Assembly (NCBI RefSeq): GCF_013343715.1
Contig: NZ_JABUNR010000012.1
Span: 124,001-188,000, forward strand
Reading direction: 5' to 3'
DNA: 64,000 nt
Origin: Mesobacillus harenae
GTDB lineage: Bacteria; Bacillota; Bacilli; Bacillales; Cytobacillaceae
Below are positions 25,999 to 35,473 of this stretch, piece by piece. Numbering within the stretch: position 1 is the first letter of the stretch; the number at the start of each line of letters is the position of its first letter. A program made the position numbers and the translations under genes. The notes under the pieces are model-generated. The model made no database searches. It was not told where the DNA came from and worked only from the letters and a program-made list of their open reading frames with translations.

Positions 25999-27090
25999 AT
26001 GAGAATAGCAGTAAGCGGCGGGGGAACGGGCGGCCATATTTATCCGGCCCTGGCTCTAATCAGGGAAATAAAAAAAGATAATGAAAATGTTGAATTTTTA
26101 TATATCGGTACTGAAAAAGGGCTTGAAAGTACACTTGTCCCCAGAGAAAACATACCGTTCCAATCAATACATATAACAGGATTTAAACGAAAGCTCTCGT
26201 TTGATAATATCAAAACAGTAGTCAGGTTCATTAAAGGAGTCTGGGATAGTAAACGAATCCTGAAAAAGTTCAACCCAGATGTTGTCATCGGTACTGGAGG
26301 ATACGTGTGTGGTCCGGTTGTATATGCTGCAGCAAAACTCGGAATCCCAACAGTTATACATGAACAGAACAGTGTTCCTGGTTTAACAAACAAATTTTTA
26401 AGCCGTTATGTTGATCGGATTGCTGTTTGTTTTGAAGAAGCAAAAGCTTACTTCCCACAGGAAAAAGTGTTTTTTACCGGTAACCCAAGAGCTTCCGAAG
26501 TAATTGGCCAGGACGGCATAGCTGGACGGCTTTCGGCTGGTTTAAATCTTTCGAAGCCTGCAGTACTAATTTTCGGTGGCAGCCGCGGCGCCAAGCCGAT
26601 TAACGAAGCGGTGTTAAAAAAGCTTGGTGAAATAGGGCAAAAGCCATATCAGATACTTTATATAACTGGAGATGCCCATTATGATGAGGTTCAAAAAGAA
26701 GTAGACCTGATCGGCAATCCAGAAAATGTAATAATCAAACCATTTGTCCACAATATGCCTGAAGTATTAGCTGGGATAGATTTGACTGTTGCAAGGGCAG
26801 GTGCGACAACACTTGCAGAGCTGACGTCGCTTGGTATTCCAAGTATTCTGATTCCAAGTCCATATGTCACAGATAATCATCAGGAAAAAAACGCAAGGGC
26901 ATTGAGCGAACATGGAGCTGCAGAACTTTTACTTGAAAAAGATTTGACGGGTTCTAAATTAATTGAGCATATTGATGGTATTTTAATGAACGAAAATAGA
27001 TTAAATGAGATGAAAAAAGCAGCCAAAGACTTGGGCATTCCTGATGCAGCGGAACGGCTTTACAGGCTGATGAGGGAGCTTGTTAAGTAG
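25999..27090 (+). CDS. murG: UDP-GlcNAc:undecaprenyl-PP-MurNAc-pentapeptide GlcNAc transferase
   Basis: A 363-residue GT-B fold glycosyltransferase that converts lipid I to lipid II at the inner face of the membrane. The N-terminal lipid I loop GGGTGGH is at residues 7-13, the second glycine loop is FGGSRG, and the UDP-GlcNAc site includes [14 protein letters not shown] 25999 follows GAGGTGAG. It opens the murG-murB-divIB-ylxW-ylxX-sbp run. Confidence 0.96.
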   Translation: MRIAVSGGGTGGHIYPALALIREIKKDNENVEFLYIGTEKGLESTLVPRENIPFQSIHITGFKRKLSFDNIKTVVRFIKGVWDSKRILKKFNPDVVIGTGGYVCGPVVYAAAKLGIPTVIHEQNSVPGLTNKFLSRYVDRIAVCFEEAKAYFPQEKVFFTGNPRASEVIGQDGIAGRLSAGLNLSKPAVLIFGGSRGAKPINEAVLKKLGEIGQKPYQILYITGDAHYDEVQKEVDLIGNPENVIIKPFVHNMPEVLAGIDLTVARAGATTLAELTSLGIPSILIPSPYVTDNHQEKNARALSEHGAAELLLEKDLTGSKLIEHIDGILMNENRLNEMKKAAKDLGIPDAAERLYRLMRELVK

Positions 27091-27105
27091 CCCTGGCATT
27101 TCAGA

Positions 27106-27131
27106 CAGCATATTATAAATGGTATATGCTG
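27106..27131 (+). other. Intercistronic hairpin between murG and murB
   Basis: CAGCATAT (27106-27113) and ATATGCTG (27124-27131) form a perfect 8-bp stem with a 10-base loop. There is no T-run, so it is more likely an mRNA stability or processing element than a terminator. Confidence 0.45.
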
Positions 27132-27153
27132 CATAAGGAAAGGGTGGAAAACT

Positions 27154-28062
27154 ATGAATGAACTGAATAAGAGGCTTACTGAACTTAATATTGGAAAGGT
27201 TAAAGAAAATGAACCTTTAGCAAATCATACAACAATCAAAATCGGCGGACCGGCTGATTTGTTTATCGAACCTTCCTCAATCGAAAACCTAAAAAAGACC
27301 ATGGATTTCATTATCGACAACAAGGTTAATTGGAGGGCGATTGGGAGAGGTTCAAACTTACTGGTCTCTGATAAAGGGATAGACGGGGCAGTAATAAAGT
27401 TAGGAACAGGTCTAAATACTCTTGAGCTTGATGGAACAACTCTTCGTGTTGGCGGGGGCTACTCATTAGTTGCGCTAGCTACTAGCATTAGCCGAAAAGG
27501 ACTATCAGGTCTGGAATTCGCGAGTGGTATTCCAGGTTCAGTCGGTGGAGCGGTCTACATGAATGCGGGAGCCCACGGATCTGATATCTCAAAAATTTTG
27601 GAGAAAGCCTGCATTCTGTTTGAAGACGGTACAATGGGCTGGTTGTCAAATGAAGAAATGGAGTTTTCTTACCGTACATCTGTCCTTCAGAATAAGCGGC
27701 CTGGCATTGTGGTTGAGGCCGTATTTAATCTCACAGAAGGTGATAAGGATCTTATTTCTGCGGAAATGCAGAAGAACAAAGATTACCGCAAAGATACTCA
27801 GCCTTGGAATTCGCCATGTGCGGGCAGCATTTTTAGGAACCCGCTTCCAAATTACGCAGGGCAGCTAATTGAAAAAGCTGGTCTTAAAGGACATTCTATT
27901 GGAGGAGCCGAAATTTCAAACATGCATGGCAACTTCATTGTTAATACAGGAAGTGCCAGTGCCGAAGATGTGCTTGCACTTATCCAGCATGTTAAAGATA
28001 CGATCTATGATTTGTACCAAATAAAGATAGAAACCGAAGTAGAAATAATAGGGAGAAAATAA
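27154..28062 (+). CDS. murB: UDP-N-acetylenolpyruvoylglucosamine reductase
   Basis: A 302-residue FAD-dependent reductase that turns UDP-GlcNAc-enolpyruvate into UDP-MurNAc. Visible features are the FAD-binding [12 protein letters not shown] segment, [28 protein letters not shown], and CAGSIFRNP with the catalytic serine of the shorter type II enzymes found in Gram-positives. ATG 27154 follows AAGGGTGG, 63 bases after murG. Confidence 0.95.
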   Translation: MNELNKRLTELNIGKVKENEPLANHTTIKIGGPADLFIEPSSIENLKKTMDFIIDNKVNWRAIGRGSNLLVSDKGIDGAVIKLGTGLNTLELDGTTLRVGGGYSLVALATSISRKGLSGLEFASGIPGSVGGAVYMNAGAHGSDISKILEKACILFEDGTMGWLSNEEMEFSYRTSVLQNKRPGIVVEAVFNLTEGDKDLISAEMQKNKDYRKDTQPWNSPCAGSIFRNPLPNYAGQLIEKAGLKGHSIGGAEISNMHGNFIVNTGSASAEDVLALIQHVKDTIYDLYQIKIETEVEIIGRK

Positions 28063-28074
28063 CAGAAAAGCCGC

Positions 28075-28101
28075 TTCATCTAGCAAAATATATGCTATAA
28101 T
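28075..28101 (+). promoter_or_regulatory. Extended -10 promoter before divIB
   Basis: TGCTATAAT at 28093-28101 is a perfect extended -10 element; the -35 region (TTCATC at 28075) is poor, as is common for extended -10 promoters. It lies 160 bases before divIB and could give the divIB group separate expression from murG-murB. Confidence 0.5.
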
Positions 28102-28262
28102 AATTCATTAGATTAGGCATAACAAGTTCAATAAAATGAACGGCATATCCCTTAAATGCTGTTGTTTTTATGAGAGAGTCAACCTCATAGGCATTGAGAC
28201 AGAATCCACTGAATTTAAGGCAGGATGCTGGCTAAATGCAGGAACTTGCTGGAGAAGAGGTG

Positions 28263-29057
28263 ATGGAATTGGATAAAGGGAAAGTTGTCTCAATAGAGGA
28301 CAGAATCCCTAAATTAAAATTACAACGACGGAAAAAGGCCAATCGGAGACTCATTTTCTTGTTGCTGTTATTTTTTGCGCTAATTGCGTGTATTATTTAC
28401 TTCCAATCTCCGTTAAGTAAAGTCAAATCATTGGTTGTTACCGGAAACTCTGCTATGAGCAGTGAGGAAATTTTGGCACAGACCGGTATTACAACCAGTA
28501 CAAATATTTGGAAAGTTAATAAAAGTGGCGTAAAGGACGAGCTTGAGAAACTTCCAGAGATTCGTGAAGCAAAAGTAAAGGTGAAGTTTCCAAATACAAT
28601 CTTGATTTCTGTTATAGAATATGATCGGATTGCTTATATAACCAAAGGGAAAAATTTTGTACCTGTTTTAGAAAATGGGGACACTTTAGATAAAGAGAAG
28701 ATGACGGACATTCCTGTAAATGCTCCGATTCTAATTGAATTTAAAGAAGGAAAAGTGCTCAACGAAATGATTTCCGCGTTAGAGTTTTTGCCTTCTGAGC
28801 TTTTGAATTCAATTTCAGAAATCTATTATACTCCTATAGAAACCGATACTTATAGAATTCGTCTGTTTATGAATGATGGATTTGAGGTTCATGCCACACT
28901 TCGAACGTTTGCTGACAAATTTGCACATTACCCTTCTATCGTTAGTCAGCTAGACCCGGGGATAAAGGGTGTAATAGACCTGGAAGTAGGCTCTTATTTT
29001 AAAGCTTATGAAGCGGGGGGAGCTGAAAATGTTGAAATTCAGGAAGCTGAAGGGTAA
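28263..29057 (+). CDS. divIB: Cell division protein DivIB (FtsQ)
   Basis: A 264-residue bitopic divisome protein: a basic cytoplasmic tail with QRRKKANRR, a transmembrane segment at about residues 31-50, a POTRA domain (SKVKSLVVTGN onward), the FtsQ beta domain with ISEIYYTPIE, and an acidic tail. ATG 28263 after GGAGAAGAGG gives a start similar to B. subtilis DivIB; ATG 28236 in frame is an alternative. It ends inside the start of ylxW. Confidence 0.88.
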   Translation: MELDKGKVVSIEDRIPKLKLQRRKKANRRLIFLLLLFFALIACIIYFQSPLSKVKSLVVTGNSAMSSEEILAQTGITTSTNIWKVNKSGVKDELEKLPEIREAKVKVKFPNTILISVIEYDRIAYITKGKNFVPVLENGDTLDKEKMTDIPVNAPILIEFKEGKVLNEMISALEFLPSELLNSISEIYYTPIETDTYRIRLFMNDGFEVHATLRTFADKFAHYPSIVSQLDPGIKGVIDLEVGSYFKAYEAGGAENVEIQEAEG

Positions 29058-29742
29058 TCAGGTTGTGCTTTCCCTTGTGGCATTGGTTCTTGGATTTTTG
29101 GTAGCATTCTCATACAGTATTACTGAACGTGAAAGTGAAAGCAAAGGTCCTGTTATTACCGATAAACAATGGGAACAGAACATAAATTTAAAAAAGCAGC
29201 TTGCCGATCAGGTTACCAAAAATCGGGAACTTCAAACCGAACTAAACGATAAGCATGATTTAGTGAGGGAATTTGAACAAGAATTAGCACAAGAAGCGCA
29301 AGTGTTTTTTAACCTTGCAGAAGATGCTGAGAAGTACAGAATGTATCTTGGAAAGGTGAAAGTAAAAGGGAATGGTGTACAAGTTACACTTAAAGACGGT
29401 GAGTATAATCCTGATGAAAAAAATATTAATAATTATCTAGTACATGAACATCATGTGTTTAAGGTAATTAATGAACTATACATTTCAGGAGCTTCTGCTA
29501 TTTCCGTTAATGGAAAGAGGTTAACCCATCAATCTTATATCGTGTGTAACGGTCCAGTCATAACTGTCGATGGATCACCCTTTCCAGCTCCATTTGTTAT
29601 TACTGCTCTCGGAGATCCAGAAGTACTTTCCTCTGCATTGAACCTTACTGGTGGAGTAAAGGATCAGTTAGTAAATGATAGCATTCAGTTTTCACTTGAA
29701 GAAAAAACTGGTGTTATTATGGATCCTATTCTTGGAGGTTAA
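29029..29742 (+). CDS. ylxW: DUF881 family protein YlxW
   Basis: A 237-residue DUF881 protein. It has an N-terminal hydrophobic signal or anchor (about residues 9-29), a coiled coil (about 40-95) and the DUF881 globular domain with VNELYISGASAISVNGKRL. The function is unknown; in B. subtilis it lies in the same spot before ylxX-sbp. ATG 29029 follows GGGGGGAG, and it overlaps divIB by 29 bases. Confidence 0.85.
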   Translation: MLKFRKLKGNQVVLSLVALVLGFLVAFSYSITERESESKGPVITDKQWEQNINLKKQLADQVTKNRELQTELNDKHDLVREFEQELAQEAQVFFNLAEDAEKYRMYLGKVKVKGNGVQVTLKDGEYNPDEKNINNYLVHEHHVFKVINELYISGASAISVNGKRLTHQSYIVCNGPVITVDGSPFPAPFVITALGDPEVLSSALNLTGGVKDQLVNDSIQFSLEEKTGVIMDPILGG

Positions 29743-29789
29743 TTGGTATCTAACTGGCTTGTTGTTAACAGAAAGATAGGTGAAATTGG

Positions 29790-30521
29790 GTGAAGCATCG
29801 AAAGAATACCGGTTTTGTTCTCATCGCCGCGGTGATAGGACTAATGATCGCCATCCAATTTCAAACGGTAAGCGAACCTGTCGAGAGGGATACAAGAGAT
29901 ACATGGGAGCTGCGTGAGGATTTAATGGAAGAAACAGAACTTCAGACAAAGCTGATCCAAGAGATCCGTTCCGTTGAGGAAAAGCTTGCTGAATATAAGA
30001 CAGTGCGTGCACAAAGTAAGGAACAAGTGCTTAAGGGCACCCTTGAGGAATTAAAACAGGAAGCGGGATTAACTGAAGTAACAGGAGCGGGTCTTGTTCT
30101 GTCTATTGAACCAGACTTTGACCTAATGCCATTGGGCAACCCTGCTGTATCTGTATCACCAGAATTGCTTAAAAGGCTGATTAATGAATTGAATATGTAT
30201 GGAGCCCAGCACATCTCTGTAGATGGACAGCGTGTTATTAATACAACGGTGATTAGAATCATAAACAGAGATACAAAAATAGATGGGCACTCGCTGAATA
30301 GGTATCCTATTAACATCAAGGTGATCGTTGACACAGTAGATACAGCTGAAAAGCTTTACAACCGCATGAGTGTTTCCAGTGTAGCTGATGACTTTTTCAT
30401 CGACAGCCTGCGTGTTAATGTAAACAAACCTGAACCTGAAATAACTATACCTTCTTATCAGGATACTATTCGTATACGGTACATGGAACCAGTTAATACG
30501 GAAAAAGGAGACAATGGATAA
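29790..30521 (+). CDS. ylxX: DUF881 family protein YlxX
   Basis: A 243-residue paralogue of YlxW with the same plan: membrane segment (about residues 8-25), coiled coil (about 35-85) and a DUF881 domain with INELNMYGAQHISVDGQR. Start is GTG 29790 after AGGTG. The tandem pair of DUF881 genes is ancestral in Bacillaceae. No activity is known; extracytoplasmic placement near the division machinery is inferred from the anchor and context. Confidence 0.85.
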   Translation: MKHRKNTGFVLIAAVIGLMIAIQFQTVSEPVERDTRDTWELREDLMEETELQTKLIQEIRSVEEKLAEYKTVRAQSKEQVLKGTLEELKQEAGLTEVTGAGLVLSIEPDFDLMPLGNPAVSVSPELLKRLINELNMYGAQHISVDGQRVINTTVIRIINRDTKIDGHSLNRYPINIKVIVDTVDTAEKLYNRMSVSSVADDFFIDSLRVNVNKPEPEITIPSYQDTIRIRYMEPVNTEKGDNG

Positions 30522-30522
30522 T

Positions 30523-30873
30523 ATGTGGCTTCCCCTTATGGGGTTAATCATCGGAGTCATCATCGGGCTGCTGACTGATATCCGAATCCCCGATGAATAC
30601 TCTAATTATTTATCAATTGCTATTCTGGCTGCTCTTGATACTCTGTTTGGAGGAATCAGGGCCCAGCTTCAAAATATTTATGATGAAAAGGTATTTGTTT
30701 CAGGATTTTTCTTTAATATTTTGCTTGCAGCAAGTTTAGCTTTTCTAGGTGTCCATCTTGGTGTAGACTTGTATTTAGCAGCAGTTTTCGCGTTTGGTGT
30801 CAGGCTTTTTCAAAATATTGCAGTCATAAGGCGCATACTTTTGACCAAATGGACCACGAACGAGGAAAAGTAG
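30523..30873 (+). CDS. sbp: Small basic membrane protein Sbp (DUF1290)
   Basis: A 116-residue integral membrane protein with three or four hydrophobic segments and the family segment ALDTLFGGIRA. It matches the DUF1290/Sbp protein found between ylxX and ftsA in Bacillus. Function is unknown. I start it at ATG 30523 (MWLPLMG, as in B. subtilis), which has AAAGGAG 12 bases upstream; ATG 30514 in frame is only three bases from it. Either start touches the ylxX stop region. Confidence 0.82.
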   Translation: MWLPLMGLIIGVIIGLLTDIRIPDEYSNYLSIAILAALDTLFGGIRAQLQNIYDEKVFVSGFFFNILLAASLAFLGVHLGVDLYLAAVFAFGVRLFQNIAVIRRILLTKWTTNEEK

Positions 30874-31001
30874 AAAAAATTCATGTATAAAAAAGGGAAT
30901 TAACTAGTTGTGACGAATAAGGTTATTGTAATTAAACACAAGTATTAAAGGAAAAAAATTGTTGTTCGATAAATGATGTATTGCTAAGGAGGTGCCAGAG
31001 A

Positions 31002-32285
31002 ATGAACAGCAATGACATATTTGTAAGTCTTGACATCGGTACATCCAGTGTTAAAGTAATCATTGGAGAAATGGTCAATGACTCTTTAAATGTAATTGGT
31101 GTTGGCAATGTGAAGTCCGAAGGTTTACGAAAGGGCTCAATTGTTGATATAGATGAAACCGTTCATTCCATTAAACGGGCAGTTGAACAGGCTGAGAGAA
31201 TGATAGGGATGGAGATTTCCAGTGTAATTGTAGGTGTGACAGGGAACCACGTCTCGTTGAAGCCTTGCCATGGTGTAGTGGCAGTTTCAAGTGAAAATCG
31301 AGAAATAACGGATGAAGATGTTGCTCGGGTAATAGATGCAGCGCAAGTTGTGTCAATTCCTCCTGAGAGAGAAATTATTGATGTTATTCCAAAGCAATTT
31401 ATTGTGGACGGGCTTGATGAGATCAATGATCCTCGCGGCATGATTGGCGTGAGGCTGGAAATGGAAGGAACCATCATTACCGGTTCAAAAACAATCTTAC
31501 ATAACACACTTCGCTGCGTGGAGCGGGCGGGCCTGCAAGTTTTAGACATAGTGCTTCAGCCTTTGGCAGCTGGATCTTTTGCACTTTCTAAAGATGAAAA
31601 AAATATGGGCGTGGCTCTAGTAGACATTGGTGGAGGTTCAACGACTGTTGCAGTGTTTGAGAACAGCCATTTAAAAGGAACTTCGGTCATACCTATTGGC
31701 GGAGACCATATCACAAAAGATTTATCAATTGGACTGAGAACGACCACAGAGGATGCAGAGAATATCAAAGTAAAACATGGACATGCTTTCTATGACCATG
31801 CTTCAGAGGATGAAATATTCAGTGCTGCAATGATTGGGAGTGACCAACAGCAGCAATTTAACCAGGTTGAAGTTGCGGATATCATTGAGGCACGCCTGGA
31901 AGAAATTTTTGAAATGGTCGGAAATGAGTTAGGAGTAATGGGTGTAAGGGATCTGCCCGGCGGTTTTGTATTAACTGGCGGAATTGCAAACATGCAAGGG
32001 GTTCCAGAGCTGGCCCAGCTCGTTTTCCAAAACCGAATTAGAATTGCGATTCCAGACTATATTGGCGTACGTGAATCGCAATATACCACGGCAGTGGGTT
32101 TAATAAAATTTGCGTACAAAAATGCAAAGCTTCAAGGCCGGGACTTTGGCAGCGCTTTGAGTGAGCCGGAAATAAAAGAAAAACGCATTCAAAAACAGCC
32201 GCACCCGAAATCGAAGACGGAAAAACAACCTGAAGAAAAAGTAACATCAAGAGTGAAAAAGTTTCTTGGCTACTTTTTTGAGTAA
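31002..32285 (+). CDS. ftsA: Cell division protein FtsA
   Basis: A 427-residue actin-family ATPase that tethers FtsZ to the membrane. Phosphate-1 loop SLDIGTSSVKV is at about residues 8-18, phosphate-2 motif DIGGGSTTVAV and the adenosine motif LTGGIANM follow, and the C-terminus ends in an amphipathic helix with VKKFLGYFFE that binds the membrane. ATG 31002 follows AAGGAGGTG. It lies 46 bases before ftsZ. Confidence 0.96.
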   Translation: MNSNDIFVSLDIGTSSVKVIIGEMVNDSLNVIGVGNVKSEGLRKGSIVDIDETVHSIKRAVEQAERMIGMEISSVIVGVTGNHVSLKPCHGVVAVSSENREITDEDVARVIDAAQVVSIPPEREIIDVIPKQFIVDGLDEINDPRGMIGVRLEMEGTIITGSKTILHNTLRCVERAGLQVLDIVLQPLAAGSFALSKDEKNMGVALVDIGGGSTTVAVFENSHLKGTSVIPIGGDHITKDLSIGLRTTTEDAENIKVKHGHAFYDHASEDEIFSAAMIGSDQQQQFNQVEVADIIEARLEEIFEMVGNELGVMGVRDLPGGFVLTGGIANMQGVPELAQLVFQNRIRIAIPDYIGVRESQYTTAVGLIKFAYKNAKLQGRDFGSALSEPEIKEKRIQKQPHPKSKTEKQPEEKVTSRVKKFLGYFFE

Positions 32286-32331
32286 GCATTAATTTGCTGA
32301 CCAGGAATACGACGAATTAGGAGGATTTGTC

Positions 32332-33480
32332 ATGTTGGAGTTTGATACAAATTTAGATTCATTAGCAACTATAAAAGTAATCGGAGTTGGCGGCGGAGGT
32401 AACAATGCAGTAAACCGGATGATTGAGCATGGAGTTCAAGGTGTGGAGTTTATTGCAGTAAATACCGATGCGCAAGCGCTAAACCTTTCTAAAGCAGAAG
32501 TGAAAATGCAAATTGGCGGCAAATTAACCCGAGGATTAGGTGCTGGAGCTAATCCAGAAGTTGGGAAAAAGGCTGCAGAAGAAAGCAGAGAACAACTGGA
32601 AGAAGTGCTTAAGGGCGCTGATATGGTTTTCGTAACTGCTGGAATGGGGGGAGGTACTGGTACAGGTGCTGCGCCTGTTATCGCTGGGATCGCCCGAGAT
32701 CTTGGCGCATTAACAGTTGGTGTTGTAACTCGGCCATTTACATTTGAAGGCCGTAAACGTGCAACACAGGCTGCTGGCGGAATCTCTTCCATGAAGGAAG
32801 CAGTCGATACCCTGATTGTTATTCCAAACGACCGTTTATTAGAAATAGTAGACAAAAGCACACCAATGCTTGAGGCATTCCGTGAAGCAGATAATGTTCT
32901 CCGTCAAGGGGTTCAGGGTATCTCTGACTTAATTGCTGTACCAGGATTAATCAACCTTGACTTTGCTGACGTTAAGACTATTATGTCTAGCAAGGGTTCT
33001 GCTCTTATGGGAATTGGTGTTGCCGGTGGTGAAAGCCGTGCAACAGAAGCAGCCAAGAAGGCAATCTCTTCTCCATTATTAGAAACTTCAATTGATGGAG
33101 CACAGGGTGTCCTTATGAATATTACTGGAGGATCTAACCTTAGCCTATATGAGGTTCAGGAAGCAGCTGATATTGTAGCTTCTGCCTCAGATCAAGAAGT
33201 AAATATGATTTTTGGTTCAGTTATTAATGAAAACCTGAAAGATGAAATCATTGTTACTGTTATTGCAACAGGATTCAACGAGGAAGTTGCCCAGCCCAAG
33301 CCGACAAGGCCTGTATTCGGACAGCCTAAACCAAATCTAGGCGGAGGAGTAAAGCGCGAACCTAAACGCGAAGAGACTCAGCCGCAACCTGAACCAAGCA
33401 GAAACAACCAATCTTCTCAGCATCCGGAGGATACACTAGATATCCCAACGTTCCTCCGAAACAGAAACAGAAGAAGGTAA
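32332..33480 (+). CDS. ftsZ: Cell division GTPase FtsZ
   Basis: A 382-residue tubulin homologue that forms the Z ring. The tubulin signature GGGTGTG is at residues 106-112, with NTDAQAL (residues near 43) and the T7 loop NLDFADV. The C-terminal tail carries the conserved partner-binding peptide [13 protein letters not shown], which contacts FtsA, SepF and other regulators. The stop codon TAA runs directly into a palindromic repeat array. B. subtilis has bpr after ftsZ; that gene is missing here. Confidence 0.98.
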   Translation: MLEFDTNLDSLATIKVIGVGGGGNNAVNRMIEHGVQGVEFIAVNTDAQALNLSKAEVKMQIGGKLTRGLGAGANPEVGKKAAEESREQLEEVLKGADMVFVTAGMGGGTGTGAAPVIAGIARDLGALTVGVVTRPFTFEGRKRATQAAGGISSMKEAVDTLIVIPNDRLLEIVDKSTPMLEAFREADNVLRQGVQGISDLIAVPGLINLDFADVKTIMSSKGSALMGIGVAGGESRATEAAKKAISSPLLETSIDGAQGVLMNITGGSNLSLYEVQEAADIVASASDQEVNMIFGSVINENLKDEIIVTVIATGFNEEVAQPKPTRPVFGQPKPNLGGGVKREPKREETQPQPEPSRNNQSSQHPEDTLDIPTFLRNRNRRR

Positions 33481-33958
33481 ATAGAAAAGCGAAGCCGACT
33501 GCCCAGCTTCGACAAGCGCTGGAGGGCCTGAAGGTGAAGTCGTTCTTTGACTTCATCAGCAGGACCGAAGCGCCTCGAGAAGCTAGGAGGCGCAGCTAGA
33601 CAATAGAAAAACGGAAGCGCCTTGTTCAGCCCCGACCAGCATAAGACAGGGCCTGAATGAAGGCGTTTTTTGCCTTCAGAAAGGGCATGGCTTATGACTC
33701 GAGGGGCTAGGCGCTGCAGTTGGACAATAGAAAAGCGAAGCCGACTGCCCAGCTTCGACAAGCGCTGGAGGGCCTGAAGGTGAAGTCGTTCTTTGACTTC
33801 ATCAGCAGGACCGAAGCGCCTCGAGAAGCTAGGAGGCGCAGCTAGACAATAGAAAAACGGAAGCGCCTCGTTCAGTCCCGACAAGCATAAAGTGGGGCCT
33901 GAATGAAGGCGTTTTTTGCCTTCAGTAACGTAAGGGCATGGCTTATGATTCGGCTGCT
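33480..33958 (+). repeat. Four-module palindromic repeat array directly after ftsZ (alpha-beta-alpha-beta)
   Basis: Two copies of a 246-bp unit stand in tandem. Each unit holds an alpha module (33480-33601, 33726-33847) and a beta module (33602-33725, 33848-33958). The two alpha modules plus the first bases of beta are identical over about 143 bases; the second beta is diverged and cut short at its end. Modules begin AATAGAAAA and end GCTAGAC or TTGGAC. Alpha has nested arms AGCTTC/GAAGCT and GAAGTC/GACTTC; beta has GAAGGCG/TGCCTTC-type arms plus CATAAG/CTTATG. The first base pair of the array lies inside the ftsZ TAA. An open frame of 155 codons on the other strand is only the repeat read backwards. 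Confidence 0.9.
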
Positions 33959-34101
33959 AAACCTTACGAGTTAGCAAGATGTTCAACGAGACTAATACAT
34001 CGATGAAGGCCAATTAAACGCATAGGTTGTCCCCAAAAAAACGAAGCTAGTTGCAAAAAAAGATTTATGTTGGAAAAATCGAAAATAGTTTAAATAAATG
34101 G

Positions 34102-34131
34102 AAGTGCGGCATATATTGCCGTACTTTTTTA
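34102..34131 (+). terminator. Terminator, probably the original ftsZ terminator
   Basis: GTGCGGCA pairs with TGCCGTAC (one G-T pair) around a TATAT loop and is followed by six T. It stands 620 bases after ftsZ, beyond the repeat array, as if the array had been placed between gene and terminator. The 360 bases from here to spoIIGA hold only its promoter. Confidence 0.8.
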
Positions 34132-34304
34132 TCGTTTTTTTAAACTCCTAGTTGGGGATAATCGTATGATTTAATTCAATCAGCACCCAGTACCCACCGA
34201 TTAGCGTACTTTGTGAAAGTCAATAAGGATCCCTTCCGCTCTCTATGTTGGCTCCAGTCCATCTGTCAGTTTTGTTGCTTTTAGATTTATCAGTCTGCTG
34301 GAAA

Positions 34305-34392
34305 TATGACAAATTCCGTACAGATGTGTGAAAACTTCTGTTGTTTTGTATACAGAAAGTGACACACTTCTTAAAGGCAGGTACGTTATACT
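34305..34392 (+). promoter_or_regulatory. spoIIG-type promoter with 22-base spacer and Spo0A-like boxes
   Basis: TATACT at 34387-34392 and GTGACA at 34359-34364 are 22 bases apart, the abnormal spacing known for the Spo0A-activated SigA promoter of the B. subtilis spoIIG operon. TATGACAAAT at 34305-34314, about 50 bp upstream of the -35 box, reads on the other strand as ATTTGTCATA, near the Spo0A box TTTGTCRAA; a second GACA element overlaps the -35 box. This fits direct Spo0A control of spoIIGA-sigE. Confidence 0.6.
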
Positions 34393-34491
34393 TTGTCGTA
34401 ACGGAATGGTAGAAAGAAAACTCTTAATCTGGCATTTAGTTAGTAAAGAAAAAGGTACTGGGGGTTCTGCCAGAATAAAGGGGGGGCGATT

Positions 34492-35430
34492 TTGACTATT
34501 TATCTGGATGTCATATGGGCTTTAAATTTCTTGTTTGACACCCTGCTCCTTTATTTAACTGCCATTTTTCTTAAAAGGTCCGTTCCGAAATGGAGATTAA
34601 TATTAGGCGGCTTTATAGGTTCACTAATTATTTTATTATCTGTGACTCCTTTAAATGCCTATAGCGCAAATCCAATAATAAAAATGATTGTTTCAGCGTT
34701 AATGATCCTTTCTGCTTTTGGGTACCACAGATTCCGCTTTTTTTTGAAAGGACTGATGACACTTTATTTGGCAACCTTCCTTATTGGCGGAACATTAATT
34801 GGTCTTCACTACTTCGTTTCGTTCGATATGAATTTGAGCTCGGCTGTTATGTTATCGAGTGTGAAAGGATTTGGCGATCCAGTCAGCTGGTTATTTGTTC
34901 TTCTAGGTTTTCCTGCTGCCTGGCATTTTTCAAAGCGAAACGTTGAACATATGGAAATGACAAAAATTCAATATGACCAGCTAGTGGACGTTACCATTAC
35001 CCTCTCGGAGACTAGATTAAATCGGAGAGGTCTTATTGACAGCGGAAACCAACTATATGACCCGCTATCCAAACTGCCGGTAATGTTAATTTCTCTCAAT
35101 GGGGTAAATTCGGAGGTTCCGGCCCCAATATTAAAAATGGCGGAAAACCCCGATTCTATACTTTATGGAGAAGAAAGCCTACCAAAGGAGTGGGAAAGCA
35201 GGATGAGAATTATCCCTTGCAAGGTTGTTGGGCAGGATCATCAGCTCATCCTAGCTATAAAGCCAGACGAAATTTGGATTACAAAAGATGACAAGCAGCA
35301 TCTCATTGATAAGGCCCTTATATCATTTAGTATGCAGCAACTATCGGCAGATGATAGCTTCCAGTGCATCATTCATCCTAAAATGTTGACAGGTCTGAGT
35401 ACAGCTAGACCTCCTGCAAGAGTAGGTTAA
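34492..35430 (+). CDS. spoIIGA: Sigma-E processing peptidase SpoIIGA
   Basis: A 312-residue membrane aspartic protease that cleaves pro-SigmaE in the mother cell after asymmetric division. The N-terminal half has five hydrophobic segments; the C-terminal half is a single-lobe aspartic protease domain with Asp183 in IDSGN, the same position as the catalytic Asp I recall for B. subtilis. Start is TTG 34492 after GGGGGGCG. It precedes sigE by 43 bases in one operon, so protease and substrate are made together. Confidence 0.93.
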   Translation: MTIYLDVIWALNFLFDTLLLYLTAIFLKRSVPKWRLILGGFIGSLIILLSVTPLNAYSANPIIKMIVSALMILSAFGYHRFRFFLKGLMTLYLATFLIGGTLIGLHYFVSFDMNLSSAVMLSSVKGFGDPVSWLFVLLGFPAAWHFSKRNVEHMEMTKIQYDQLVDVTITLSETRLNRRGLIDSGNQLYDPLSKLPVMLISLNGVNSEVPAPILKMAENPDSILYGEESLPKEWESRMRIIPCKVVGQDHQLILAIKPDEIWITKDDKQHLIDKALISFSMQQLSADDSFQCIIHPKMLTGLSTARPPARVG

Positions 35431-35473
35431 TATACTATACTCGGAATTTCACAATTTAGAAGGAGGACAATTC

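Noticed and set aside
33417..33884. 155-codon open frame on the minus strand with internal duplicated peptide
   Set aside because: It is the alpha-beta repeat array and the end of ftsZ read backwards; the duplication in the peptide follows the DNA repeat, and no ribosome binding site is seen.
33480..33958. Possible CRISPR array because of regular repeats
   Set aside because: There are only two 246-bp units, they are palindromic modules with no unique spacers, and no cas genes are present.
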